Of a stretch of 64,000 nt of DNA, positions 31,186-39,878 are shown in pieces (position 1 is the stretch's first letter; the number at the start of each line of letters is the position of its first letter). Origin of the DNA: Mobilicoccus caccae (lineage in GTDB: Bacteria > Actinomycetota > Actinomycetes > Actinomycetales > Dermatophilaceae); NCBI RefSeq assembly GCF_030161635.1, contig NZ_BSUO01000001.1, forward strand, positions 1,655,199-1,719,198, given 5' to 3'. A model generated the notes under the pieces. The model searched no databases, was not told the origin of the DNA, and worked only from the letters and a program-made list of their open reading frames with translations. A program made the position numbers and the translations under genes.

Positions 31186-31626
31186 ATGACCGATCAGTCG
31201 AACCGTGAATGGAACGAGGCCGACGAGGCCCGCCTCGACGAGGACCTGACCCGTAGTGAACACGAGGTGAACGACGTCGACCCCACCTTGGATGAGGCCG
31301 ACCGGGAGGTCCGTATCGATGCCACCGAGGGCGACGACCTCCCCGTCACTCCCCCGGACATGCAGCCGCGCGCGTCCGAGCGCGAGATGGCGGGCCTGCC
31401 CGAGGGCGAGGAGACCATCGACGAGCGCATCGCCCAGGAGGAGCCCGACCCCGGCTCCGCCTACGGAGCCCCGGTCGACGAGGGCGGCCTCGATCGCCGC
31501 ACCGACGTCGGCGGAGACGACGACGACGCGATCCCCGCCGAGCAGGACTTCGTCGGTGCTCCCGACCCCGTCGACGACCTGGGCCAGTACGAGGGTGTGG
31601 TCGAGGTCGAGGAGGACGCGCCCTGA
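31186..31626 (+). CDS. DUF5709 family acidic protein
   Basis: A 146-residue, strongly acidic, probably disordered protein, with repeated Asp/Glu blocks and TIDERIAQEEPDPGSAYG in the middle. It matches the actinobacterial DUF5709 family, whose function is unknown. The C-terminus ends EVEEDAP; its TGA overlaps the CTG that apparently starts the next gene, implying translational coupling. Confidence 0.78.
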   Translation: MTDQSNREWNEADEARLDEDLTRSEHEVNDVDPTLDEADREVRIDATEGDDLPVTPPDMQPRASEREMAGLPEGEETIDERIAQEEPDPGSAYGAPVDEGGLDRRTDVGGDDDDAIPAEQDFVGAPDPVDDLGQYEGVVEVEEDAP

Positions 31627-32432
31627 ACTCCGCCCCGTACGTCGCCCTCGGCGACTCCTTCGCCGCCGGGATCGGCTCGCAGACCCCGGGTCAGCACTCC
31701 CGTCGCGCCGGCGGCTACCCGGTCCTTCTGTCACGAGCCCTCGGACTGGACCTCGACTACCGGGCCTGCCGGGGAGCGACCGTCGAGGATGTCCTGTCCA
31801 CGCAGGTCGAGGCCGTCGGCGAGGAGACGCGGCTGGTCACCCTCACCGTCGGTGCCTACGACGTCGGGCTCACCGACCTCGCCCTGGCCTGTGTCCTGCC
31901 CTGGCGGTCCGCCGGCGCGGTCACGCAGATCGAGGCCGCCGGACGGGAGATCCCGCTGCACTTCCCCGCCCGCCTGGGCACCCTCCTGGTCGAGATCCGT
32001 GAGCGCAGCCCCAAGGCCGACGTCGTCGTCACGGGTTATCCGCACCCAACGGCTCCTCGTCGTCGCAGCGAGAGTGCGGTGTCGGCGCACCGGGCGCTCG
32101 CGCGCCTCACCGACGACCTCGACGACCTCCTCCTGGAGGTCGCGCGCGGCCAGGGAGCCCTCGCCGTCGACGTCCGTGCCCTGTTCGACGAAGGGGTCGG
32201 CGACCTGCATGCGGTGACGACGCCGCTGGAGAACTCGTTCCTGCCCCGGGCCTCCGGTCACGCGGCCTACGCGGAGGCCGTCGCCCGCGCCGTCGAGGGT
32301 GCGGGGCATCCTCCGGCGGCCCGCAGCGCCCTACGGCGCGGCATGGCCGTTCCCGCGGTTCAGAGCGGCCCGGACCGCGTCGGATCGGGGCGTCTCGTCT
32401 CGCTCGGGGCGTTGTTCCGGCGCCGGACGTAG
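31623..32432 (+). CDS. SGNH/GDSL hydrolase with apparent CTG start
   Basis: Esterase/lipase-like hydrolase of 269 residues. Block I is YVALGDSFAAGIGS (Ser nucleophile); the Gly of CRGATVEDV and GAYDVGLTD stand for blocks II and III; the catalytic His lies in RASGHAAYAEAV. No signal peptide is seen. The frame is open from the first conserved residues but has no ATG, GTG or TTG before 32079, inside the domain. CTG at 31623 overlaps the preceding stop (CTGA) and has GAGGAGG at the right distance, so CTG is the likely start. The last 73 bases overlap the convergent MaoC gene. Confidence 0.78.
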   Translation: MNSAPYVALGDSFAAGIGSQTPGQHSRRAGGYPVLLSRALGLDLDYRACRGATVEDVLSTQVEAVGEETRLVTLTVGAYDVGLTDLALACVLPWRSAGAVTQIEAAGREIPLHFPARLGTLLVEIRERSPKADVVVTGYPHPTAPRRRSESAVSAHRALARLTDDLDDLLLEVARGQGALAVDVRALFDEGVGDLHAVTTPLENSFLPRASGHAAYAEAVARAVEGAGHPPAARSALRRGMAVPAVQSGPDRVGSGRLVSLGALFRRRT

Positions 32433-32878
32433 ACGTCGAGGACCAGGGTCAGCACCTCCGCGTCCCCCGCGCGCAGGACTCCGGCCACCGTGACCAGCGA
32501 TCGGTCGGGTCGGGTCGGCTCGACCGCCTCCACCGTGAGCGTTCCGCTGATGATCGCGCCCGCCCGCACCGGTGCCCGAAACCGGACCTGACGCAGCTCC
32601 CGCCCCGCCACGACGGCCCACCGACCGAAGGCGCGCTCGACGGTCAACCTCTGGAAGAGGCTGAGCGTATGGAGCCCACTGGCGATGACCTCGCCGAACG
32701 GGCCGCTCGCCGCCGCCTCGTCATCGACGTGGATGGGCAGCGGGTCCCACTGGGTCGCGAAGTCAAGGATCTCCTCGCGGCTGACGACGTAGGTCCCCAG
32801 GTCGATGACGGACCCGACACCCAGGTCCTCGGCAGGCACCAGGTGCTCCGGCACCCGGGGCGGATCGGGTCGTGCCAT
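32360..32878 (-). CDS. MaoC-like hotdog-fold dehydratase
   Basis: A 172-residue hotdog-fold protein with the (R)-hydratase-like motif DFATQWDPLPIHVDDEAA, then FGEVIASGLHTLSLFQRL, typical of MaoC/enoyl-CoA hydratase 2 proteins. The substrate is probably an acyl-CoA, which is inferred. The C-terminal 20 residues are basic, poorly conserved and overlap the convergent SGNH gene. Its ATG overlaps the OsmC stop by one base (TGATG), so the two are translationally coupled. Confidence 0.82.
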   Translation of the reverse strand: MARPDPPRVPEHLVPAEDLGVGSVIDLGTYVVSREEILDFATQWDPLPIHVDDEAAASGPFGEVIASGLHTLSLFQRLTVERAFGRWAVVAGRELRQVRFRAPVRAGAIISGTLTVEAVEPTRPDRSLVTVAGVLRAGDAEVLTLVLDVYVRRRNNAPSETRRPDPTRSGPL

Positions 32879-33318
32879 CAGTCCTGCTGCCGCATGGTGA
32901 TCGGCGTCCCGAGCGAGACCGTCCGCGACACGGTGCACAGCCGGTCGCGTGAGGCCTCGATCGCCCGGGGCGCCATCTCGCGCGCCTTGTCCCCGCCCGG
33001 ACCCTCGGGAAACCTCAACGTGAAGGTGACCTCGAGGTTGTCCATGTGGTGACCCTGCTCGTCGTTGACCTTGTCGCCCCGTGAGGTGATGGAGAACTCG
33101 AGCGGCTCGGCGCGGCGGGCCGTCATGAGGTCGACGTCGACACCGCTGCACCCCGCGATCGCCGCGAGGAGCAGTTCGACCGGGGTGAAGTCCTCGTTCT
33201 GCCCCGTGCCGAGCGTGATCCGCCCTCCACGCACGTTCGTCGCCTCGTACTGCTCCGGCCCGATGCGGGTGAGGTCCACCCGCCGCGCGCCGTTCGCGAT
33301 CGCCTGGTCGTCCGTCAT
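32878..33318 (-). CDS. OsmC family peroxidase-like protein
   Basis: A 146-residue OsmC/Ohr fold protein. FTPVELLLAAIAGCSGVDVD holds the single family-typical Cys, and the C-terminal half has the LEVTFTLRFPEG strand and LCTVSRTVSLGTPITMR. The second redox Cys of Ohr-type enzymes appears as the Cys of LCTVS. It probably reduces organic hydroperoxides or binds a thiol partner. The ATG at 33318 is preferred over the upstream start, with GAGGGAG before it. Confidence 0.84.
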   Translation of the reverse strand: MTDDQAIANGARRVDLTRIGPEQYEATNVRGGRITLGTGQNEDFTPVELLLAAIAGCSGVDVDLMTARRAEPLEFSITSRGDKVNDEQGHHMDNLEVTFTLRFPEGPGGDKAREMAPRAIEASRDRLCTVSRTVSLGTPITMRQQD

Positions 33319-33383
33319 CTCGGCTCCCTCGTCTCGTGGCCGCATGCACGGCCCACCCACACCCTACGAGGCGAGACCGCCGC

Positions 33384-33635
33384 TCACAGACGGGTGACGA
33401 ACCGGTCCAGCTCCCCGTGCCCGACCAACGTGATCCGCGAGCACTCCGCCAGCCGCGACGGGTCCCCCGATGTGCCGAGTCGTCCGTAGAACACGGTCAC
33501 CCGGTCCCCCGCCCCGCCGGGCAGCACCTCGACGATGTGGGTCCGGCCGATGAACCGCCGCGTCCCCTGACGCTTCCAGCCCTTGCTCGTCAACACCGAT
33601 GTGAGTCGCGTGTCGAGCCTGTCCAGAACCTCCAT
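33384..33635 (-). CDS. Hypothetical 83-residue protein
   Basis: Unrecognised basic protein that starts MEVLDRLDTRLTSVLTSKGW and has the pattern of alternating strands (RRFIGRTHIVEVLPG, DRVTVFYGRLG, RITLVGHGELDRFV). There is no signal peptide or membrane segment. GGGGTGAGG lies upstream of the ATG. It sits between the OsmC and CDF genes on the same strand, 65 bases upstream of osmC. Function unknown. Confidence 0.6.
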   Translation of the reverse strand: MEVLDRLDTRLTSVLTSKGWKRQGTRRFIGRTHIVEVLPGGAGDRVTVFYGRLGTSGDPSRLAECSRITLVGHGELDRFVTRL

Positions 33636-33753
33636 GTTCCTCACCCCTGTTCGTCCGTCCCCCGCACCCCTGCGGTGCTGTCTCATCGACATTTGGACGT
33701 CCGACCTGAGAGTGCCGAGGCAGACCCCCGGTGTGATGCGCGCCACAGCCTGC

Positions 33754-34686
33754 TCAATCCGTGGGGAGCGCGACCTCCGCGTCGAAGTCGGAGTAGGCCC
33801 GCGGGTCCTCGCGCGGCTCGATGTGGCTGGAGATGAGGACGCCGTCGAAGGCCGCATCGATGGCTTCCTCGATGTCCTCGCAGAGGTCGTGCGCCTGCTG
33901 CACCGTCCAGGCGCCGGGCACGAGGAGGTGGAACTCGACGTACCGGTGATGGCCCGCCTCACGCGTGCGCAGGGCGTGGATGTCGACCTCCTCGGAGGTG
34001 AACGTGCGCATGAGACGGGCGAGTTCGCGGTTCTCCTCCTTGGGCCAGGACACGTCCATGAGCCCGCCGATGGACTCCGACAACAACTTCCAGCCGGTGA
34101 CGACGATGTTGACGCCCACGAGCAGCGCGACGATCGGGTCGAGCGGCTGCCACTGGGTGACCGCCACGAGGAACACCCCGACGAGCACACCGCCGGTGGT
34201 CCACACATCGGTCATCAGGTGCTTGCCGTCGGCGACCAGCGTGTTCGACCGGTAGCGCCGTCCGGCCCGCAGCAGCACCACCGCGACGCCGCCGTTGAGC
34301 ACCGCGGCCACCACCGAGATCCCGAGGCCGATGCCCACGTTCTCGATCGGCGCGGGATTGATGAGCCGCTCGATCGCCATGACGATGATGAAGATCGCCG
34401 CGACGAAGATCATCATCCCCTCGACCGCCGCCGAGAAGTACTCGGCCTTGCTGTGTCCGAAGAGGTGGCTCTTGTCGGCGGGTTTGGCCGCCACCCGCAG
34501 CGCGATGAGCGCGACGAAGGCCGCCACGAGGTTGACCACCGACTCGGCGGCGTCCGACAGGAGCCCGACCGAGCCCGTGAGGTACCACGCCCCCGTCTTG
34601 AGGGCGATGGTGACCACCGCCGTGGCGATCGAGAGCCAGGCGAACCGGGTGAGGTCGCGCGGAGCCGAAGAACGTGTCTCTGTCAC
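33754..34686 (-). CDS. Cation diffusion facilitator (CDF) metal transporter
   Basis: A 310-residue proton-coupled divalent metal exporter. Six membrane helices lie in residues 15-210; the metal-site residues are in helix 2 (GLLSDAAESVVNLVAA) and helix 5 (DGKHLMTDVWTTGG), a DxxxD/HxxxD arrangement typical of Zn/Fe/Mn CDF proteins. SHLFGHSKAEYFSA is the conserved loop. The C-terminal cytoplasmic domain has AGHHRYVEFHLLVPG. The metal is not predictable with confidence. The start is GTG at 34686, with no good RBS. Confidence 0.9.
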   Translation of the reverse strand: MTETRSSAPRDLTRFAWLSIATAVVTIALKTGAWYLTGSVGLLSDAAESVVNLVAAFVALIALRVAAKPADKSHLFGHSKAEYFSAAVEGMMIFVAAIFIIVMAIERLINPAPIENVGIGLGISVVAAVLNGGVAVVLLRAGRRYRSNTLVADGKHLMTDVWTTGGVLVGVFLVAVTQWQPLDPIVALLVGVNIVVTGWKLLSESIGGLMDVSWPKEENRELARLMRTFTSEEVDIHALRTREAGHHRYVEFHLLVPGAWTVQQAHDLCEDIEEAIDAAFDGVLISSHIEPREDPRAYSDFDAEVALPTD

Positions 34687-34768
34687 GGATCGAGTATGAG
34701 CGATGCCCCCGACAGGCCTTCGGGCCGACCCGCGCGATCGCGGACCGGCCCGAAGGCGTCGAAGTCGA

Positions 34769-36712
34769 TCAGCCGGGGAAGACCGTCAGTCCGCGGAAGT
34801 GCGGGGAGACCCGCGTGGCCTTGAGCGAGGTGCCGGAGGACTGCAGCACCGCGGCGGTCCCGTCGCTCTTGATGGCGAGGATCCGGCCGGCGCCGTTCAT
34901 GCCGACGAACGTGGAGTAGCCCGATGCCTTGCCGAGGTTGACGCGCCCGCCGGGCAGGAACCCGCCGCGACCGTTGCCGCGGTAGAGGTAGACCTGGCCC
35001 GCTGCCGTGATGCCCACGATGTCGGGGCGGCGGTCGCCGTTCCAGTCACCGACGGCGAGGATGTGGCGCATCCCGCCCCAGGCGCGGCCGATCTCGAGCT
35101 TGCTCGCGAACCGTCCGCCGCCGAGACCGCGGTAGAGGTACATCTTGCCGTTGCGCCGGTCGACCCCGATGAGGTCGGCGCGGCCGTCGCCGTTCCAGTC
35201 GCCCGGGGCGACCATGTGGCTCATGACGTTCCACCCGGATCCGATGAACCGGCGCTCCCCCACGCCGGATCCCCTGCCGGGGTGCATGACGAGGCGGCCG
35301 TCGGGCAGGCGGGAGATGAGGTCGGGGAACCGGTCGCCGGACATGTCGCCGGTCACGAGCACCGGGTTGTAGCCGCGCCAGTTGCCCGTGTGGATGGAGC
35401 GGGCCGAGCTGATGGAGTTCGACCCGGTCGGGCTGACGGCGAACATGCGTCCGGTGCTGCCGAGGACCATGACGTCGGCGACGTTGAGACCTCCGGCCGG
35501 CGGCTTCGCGACGGCCGGCGGGCGGGTGGTGCCCGGCGTCTGCGACGAACCGCCGGTGGTGCCGACGCCGCCACGCTGGGCTGCCGCGCGCGCGGCCATC
35601 GTCGACAGGGAGTTGTAGATGAGGCCGGGGCAGGAGGTCGACCCGACGTCGCGGTGGCCGCTGACGTTGCGGTAGGTGCCGCCGCGGTGGCTGAACCGGC
35701 CGCGCGGGTCGAACCCGTGCACCGAGGCCTTCCAGGCGATGACGCGGGTCATGGCGTCGATCGCGGCGGTGGAGGGCCGGACCTTGCGGTAGTCCCCCAT
35801 GAGGGAGATACCCATGGTGGCCTCGTTGAAGCCGGAGGCCTGAGCGCCGATGACGGCCCGGTTGGTGCCGCCGTAGCGGCCCTCCCAGATCCGACCCCAC
35901 TTGTCGACGAGGAAGTTGTAGCCGATGTCGCTCCACCCGCGGTCCTTGACGTGGAAGGCGTAGATGCCGCGCATGATCGCGGGGACCTGGCTCTGGCTGT
36001 AGTTGTTCGTACCGGCGGTGTGGTGGACGATCGCGCCGCGCACGACCCCGTAGGAGGGGCGGCCCTTGCGGATCGACTCGTCGGCGCCCCACGCGGCGCG
36101 TGACCGGATGCTCGGGCGGGCGGCGGCGGCGTGTGCGGCGTCCGCACGGTCCTCGGTCGCCGCGTCGGCCTCGGCCTGACCCGGGTCGATGACCGACAGC
36201 TTCGGGTCGTGCGGCAGGTCGCCCTCGCCGCCGAGGATGCGGGCCTGCACGGCCTTCGCCCCGGTGACGACGATGGGGTCCGAGCCGGCGCGGGCCTCTG
36301 CCGACGGCTCGTCCGCCGGGCCCTCGGACTCGGTCTCGACGCCCTGCCACGTGCCCCAACCCTCGGGGCCTTCGGTGCGGTACTGCACCGCGAGGGGCTT
36401 CTCGCCCTCCCAGGTGACGCCGATGACGGCGAGGTCGCTGTCGATGGCCTGACGGCCGGTGGCACCGAGCACCTCGAGTTCGGAGGTCTGCGGCACCTCC
36501 GGCGTCTTGTCCTTGGCGAGAGCGAGGTCACGACCGGTGGCGACGTTCCCGTCACCCACCGCGGGGTCGGCGGGGTCGACCAGAGGGGCTGCCTCCTGGG
36601 TCGTCTCGACGGGTTTGGGGGCGGTTTCACCGTTGGCCGGCATGGGCAGAACCACGAGTACGGGGGCGATCATGGAGGCCGCAGCCAAGGTGGACAGGCG
36701 TCGAAAACGCAC
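34769..36712 (-). CDS. Secreted N-acetylmuramoyl-L-alanine amidase with FG-GAP repeats
   Basis: A 647-residue exported protein. It has a signal peptide (residues 1-30, LAAASMIAPVLVVLPMPANG), a domain of unknown role (about 60-170) and a PGRP/amidase-2 domain (about 200-375) with zinc ligands in AIVHHTAGT, SGHRDVG and STSCPG. The C-terminus has at least three FG-GAP/VCBS-like repeats (GDMSGDRFPDLI, GDWNGDGRADLI, GDWNGDRRPDIV) that probably form a calcium-binding propeller blade set for wall or surface attachment. It cleaves the peptidoglycan stem-peptide amide by family knowledge. Start GTG at 36712, with GGAAGAAG upstream. Confidence 0.92.
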   Translation of the reverse strand: MRFRRLSTLAAASMIAPVLVVLPMPANGETAPKPVETTQEAAPLVDPADPAVGDGNVATGRDLALAKDKTPEVPQTSELEVLGATGRQAIDSDLAVIGVTWEGEKPLAVQYRTEGPEGWGTWQGVETESEGPADEPSAEARAGSDPIVVTGAKAVQARILGGEGDLPHDPKLSVIDPGQAEADAATEDRADAAHAAAARPSIRSRAAWGADESIRKGRPSYGVVRGAIVHHTAGTNNYSQSQVPAIMRGIYAFHVKDRGWSDIGYNFLVDKWGRIWEGRYGGTNRAVIGAQASGFNEATMGISLMGDYRKVRPSTAAIDAMTRVIAWKASVHGFDPRGRFSHRGGTYRNVSGHRDVGSTSCPGLIYNSLSTMAARAAAQRGGVGTTGGSSQTPGTTRPPAVAKPPAGGLNVADVMVLGSTGRMFAVSPTGSNSISSARSIHTGNWRGYNPVLVTGDMSGDRFPDLISRLPDGRLVMHPGRGSGVGERRFIGSGWNVMSHMVAPGDWNGDGRADLIGVDRRNGKMYLYRGLGGGRFASKLEIGRAWGGMRHILAVGDWNGDRRPDIVGITAAGQVYLYRGNGRGGFLPGGRVNLGKASGYSTFVGMNGAGRILAIKSDGTAAVLQSSGTSLKATRVSPHFRGLTVFPG

Positions 36713-36880
36713 GGGCAGACTTCTTCCTGTTCGACATCAGTGCACGTCACCGCGTCAGCGGTGCGAATCGGGCCCCCGAGGCGGCCGGCCGGCAGCAGGG
36801 CGTGGCCGGTTACCCGTTGACCTATTCGTCACGGCCGATATCGAACTGAGACTTTTCCGCCCACTCACGATGCGCCCACG

Positions 36881-36932
36881 CGAACGGGGCCGGGCCGATG
36901 CCATGTCACTGGCACCTGCCCGACCCCGTTCG
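36881..36932 (-). terminator. Two-part hairpin terminator after pfp
   Basis: CGAACGGGG (36881-36889) pairs with CCCCGTTCG (36924-36932), CGGGC with GCCCG further in, and TGCCA with TGGCA at the tip. It lies 42 bases downstream of the pfp stop in the direction of its transcription. Confidence 0.65.
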
Positions 36933-36973
36933 GCGTCGAAGCTCAGAGTCCTTCGCTCACAAGGTGATCCGCG

Positions 36974-38203
36974 TCACTGACCACCCGGGTGCTGCCCCAG
37001 GGGGCGGCCCTGACCGATCTGCTCGAGCATCTCGATGTACCACGGCAGCCGGTAGTCGAAGGGCTTGTGGCCGGCGATGCGGTCGAACTCGATCGCGCGG
37101 AGTTCGTCGTCGCGGTCCTCGTCGTGGCCGATGACGCCCGGGGTGCCCTCGAGCGCGCGGTCGACCGCCATCGTCGTCATCTGGCGGATCAGGTCGAGGT
37201 CGGTCTCGTTGGCCGGTGCGGACCGCGAGAAGTAGCCCGACTTCTGCACGAGGACCTTCTCGGCACCGAGCTTCTCGGCGAACTGCTTGCCGAACCACGC
37301 ACCCGGGTTGATCTCGTTGAGCCGCACGTGACCGAACGCGTCGCGCGGGACCTCCTCGCCGTTCTTCTCCATGAGGTCGACGATGTCGGACACGCCGGCC
37401 CCCTCGGAGAGGAAGATCGTCACGTTGCCGACGGTGTCCATGACCGTCTTGAGGCGCTCGGCCTCCTCGTCGATGTGGATCTCGACCTCGGGCACGTACA
37501 CGCCGTGCACGTCCCACGCCTCACGGGTGAGCCCGATCTCGGGCAGCCACTCCTGGGCGTCCAGCCACGCCCGGTACTCGCGCGCCGCAGCCGCGGTGAG
37601 CCACCCGCAGTTGCGGCCCATGACCTCGTGCACGATGAGCATGCGCGAGCCGGAGTTGTGCTCGGCGACGACGTTCTGCGCGAACTTCGAGGCCTGCTCG
37701 GCGGCCGTCTGCGCGCCGAGGCTCTGCCGGATCGGCACGATGTCGTTGTCGATCGTCTTGGGCAGACCGACGACGGTGAGGTGGTGGCCGGTCTTCTCCA
37801 GGTGGGCGGCCAGGTCGGCGGCCGTCGTGTTCGTGTCGTCGCCACCGATGGTGTGCAGCACGTCGACGCCGTCCTCGGTGAGGCGCTGGGCCGCGAAGTC
37901 CAGCGGGTCGACGCCCTCGGGCACGAGCCCCCGCGCCACCAGGTCCTTGGTGTTGGTCAGCTTGACCCGGGAGTTGCCGATCGGCGACCCGCCGTACCGG
38001 TGCAACAGGTGGGCCTTGTCCCGCACGGTGGCGTCGACGGTCAGGTAGTCGCCCGTGAGCAGCCCCTGGTAGCCGTGCTTGTAGGCGATGATCTCCACGT
38101 CGGGGGCGACGGCGGAGTACCGCTCGATCAGACCTCCGACGGCGGAGGACAGGCAGGGGGCGAACCCTCCGGCGGTCAACAGGGCAACGCGACGAACAGC
38201 CAT
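36974..38203 (-). CDS. pfp: Pyrophosphate-dependent 6-phosphofructokinase
   Basis: Reversibly phosphorylates fructose 6-phosphate with PPi as donor. The diagnostic active-site motifs are IGGDDTNTTAADL (Asp where ATP-PFKs have Gly) and LPKTIDNDIVPI (the PPi-type Lys). Further conserved motifs are VHEVMGRNCGWLTAA and IFLSEGAG. The protein is 409 residues. The ATG at 38203 is preferred to a GTG at 38218. A TAGGCT -10 box near 38243-38248 gives a leader of about 30 bases, which includes the palindrome GTTCGTGAAC. Confidence 0.91.
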   Translation of the reverse strand: MAVRRVALLTAGGFAPCLSSAVGGLIERYSAVAPDVEIIAYKHGYQGLLTGDYLTVDATVRDKAHLLHRYGGSPIGNSRVKLTNTKDLVARGLVPEGVDPLDFAAQRLTEDGVDVLHTIGGDDTNTTAADLAAHLEKTGHHLTVVGLPKTIDNDIVPIRQSLGAQTAAEQASKFAQNVVAEHNSGSRMLIVHEVMGRNCGWLTAAAAREYRAWLDAQEWLPEIGLTREAWDVHGVYVPEVEIHIDEEAERLKTVMDTVGNVTIFLSEGAGVSDIVDLMEKNGEEVPRDAFGHVRLNEINPGAWFGKQFAEKLGAEKVLVQKSGYFSRSAPANETDLDLIRQMTTMAVDRALEGTPGVIGHDEDRDDELRAIEFDRIAGHKPFDYRLPWYIEMLEQIGQGRPLGQHPGGQ

Positions 38204-38285
38204 GGCACCAACTTTCACCAGTTCGTGAACGGATTCGTGCCCAGCCTATCGGCCGCGCCCCGGCGCCCCGGCCGAGGTCGCCCGC

Positions 38286-39776
38286 TCAGCTCCCGGGGAT
38301 CTCCCACGTGTGCACCGGCTCGTTCGCCTCGCTGTTCTCGAGGTAGAGCTGGAGCATGCGCCGCAGGGCCGCGGCGCGGTCGAGACCCGACCGTTCGAGC
38401 GCGAACACGACGTCCCGCTGCCAGATCGCGCCGTTCTGACGCGAGATCGCCCGCCCTTCGATGACCTTGAGGTAGGTGTCGCGCACCTCGGCCGAGACGC
38501 CCCACTGCGAGAGCCCCTCCTCGGCGAGTGGCAGCAGGTGGCGCAGGGTGAGCTCGTCGGGGGAGATCGAGCTGTACCCGGGCCAGTACAGGCGGGCCCC
38601 CATCCCGTCGCGGGCGCCGTGCCGGAAGTTGGTGCTCGCGGCCGAGAAGCTCATCTGGGTCCACACGGGACGGTCCTCGTTGGCGAGGTAGATGAGCAGC
38701 CCGTAGTAGAAGGCCGTGTTGGCCATGACGTCGATGATCGTCGGCCCGGCGGGCAGCACGCGGTTCTCCACCCGCAGGTGCGGCCGCCCACCGGCGGTGT
38801 CGTAGATCGGCCGGTTCCACCGGTAGATCGTGCCGTTGTGCAGGCGCAGCTCGGCCAGCTCCGGCGGCTCCCCCTTGTCCAGCAGGGCGACCGGGTCCTC
38901 GTCGGTGGTCTCGGGGAGCAGCGCCGGAAAGTACCGCACGTTGTCCTCGAACAGGTCGAAGATCGAGGTGATCCACCGGTCGCCGAACTCCACGCGCGGA
39001 CGCACGCCCTGGTTGGCCAGCTCGATCGACCGCGTGTCCGCGGCCTGGGTGAACAACGGGATGCGGGTCTCGTGCCAGAGCATCTGACCGGCGAAGAACG
39101 GGGAGTTGGCGGCCAGCGCCAGCTGCGGTCCGGCGATCGCCTGCGCGGCGTTCCAGTAGGCGGCGAAGTCGCCGGGGGCGACCTGCAGGTGCAGTTGCAC
39201 AGAGGTGCAGGCAGCCTCGGGTCCGATGGAGTCGGAGTACAGCGTGACCCGCTCCCCCGACTCACCCGAGATATCGATGAAGGTGTCCTCGCCGCGGGCC
39301 CGCATGATCGCGTCGTTGAGGGCTGCGTACCGCTTCGGCCTGCTCATCCACCCTGGTTCGGTCACGTGCTGAGCCATGAGCGTGGGCAGGATGCCGATCA
39401 TCCCCAACCGGGCACCCACGTGCCCCGCGGCCGTCTGCGCCGCGGTCAACGCCTCGCACACGTCGTGGTCGAGACCGATGAGACCGTCGCCCTCCAGGGT
39501 GCGGGGATCGACGTTGACCTCGATGTTGAAGCGGGCCAGTTCGTGGACGAACGCGTCGTCGTCGATGGCCTCGAGGACCTCCTCGTTACGAAAGGCCGGC
39601 CCGAGGTCCTCGTCGATGAGGCAGAACTCCATCTCCATGCCGGTCATGAAGCGTCCGGCCTCGAAACTCGAGACCGAGAGCATGCGCTCGAACACGTCGA
39701 GATTCTGACGAACCTTCTCGCGATACTGCTGGCGCTGGGTGTTGCTCCACTCACCGCCTGCGACTTCCTGGCCCAT
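38286..39776 (-). CDS. Glutamate-cysteine ligase, GCS2 family
   Basis: A 496-residue carboxylate-amine ligase. [18 protein letters not shown] is the ATP/metal-binding N-terminus; [12 protein letters not shown] and [20 protein letters not shown] complete the GCS2 domain. Members make gamma-glutamylcysteine (an EgtA or YbdK-like role, first step toward ergothioneine or another thiol), but the amine substrate of this branch is uncertain. No egt genes are adjacent. A TACAGT hexamer at about 39815-39820 could be the -10 box. Confidence 0.84.
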   Translation of the reverse strand: MGQEVAGGEWSNTQRQQYREKVRQNLDVFERMLSVSSFEAGRFMTGMEMEFCLIDEDLGPAFRNEEVLEAIDDDAFVHELARFNIEVNVDPRTLEGDGLIGLDHDVCEALTAAQTAAGHVGARLGMIGILPTLMAQHVTEPGWMSRPKRYAALNDAIMRARGEDTFIDISGESGERVTLYSDSIGPEAACTSVQLHLQVAPGDFAAYWNAAQAIAGPQLALAANSPFFAGQMLWHETRIPLFTQAADTRSIELANQGVRPRVEFGDRWITSIFDLFEDNVRYFPALLPETTDEDPVALLDKGEPPELAELRLHNGTIYRWNRPIYDTAGGRPHLRVENRVLPAGPTIIDVMANTAFYYGLLIYLANEDRPVWTQMSFSAASTNFRHGARDGMGARLYWPGYSSISPDELTLRHLLPLAEEGLSQWGVSAEVRDTYLKVIEGRAISRQNGAIWQRDVVFALERSGLDRAAALRRMLQLYLENSEANEPVHTWEIPGS

Positions 39777-39818
39777 GGACGTCCGTCCGTTCGTTCGGGG
39801 GATCGGCCCCGCAACTGT

Positions 39819-39855
39819 ACGGCCCCGGACGCGCGACGCGCGCGTCCGGGGCCGT
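39819..39855 (-). terminator. Perfect 17-bp hairpin after gcvP
   Basis: Arms 39819-39835 and 39839-39855 are exact reverse complements with a three-base loop. It lies 24 bases past the gcvP stop and just upstream of the next minus-strand gene. Confidence 0.75.
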
Positions 39856-39878
39856 GTGAAGTCCGCTGGTGGCGAACG

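Noticed and set aside
38219-38232. SOS box at the pfp leader
   Set aside because: GTTCGTGAAC has the reverse polarity of the actinobacterial LexA site (GAAC-N4-GTTC), and pfp is not an SOS gene.
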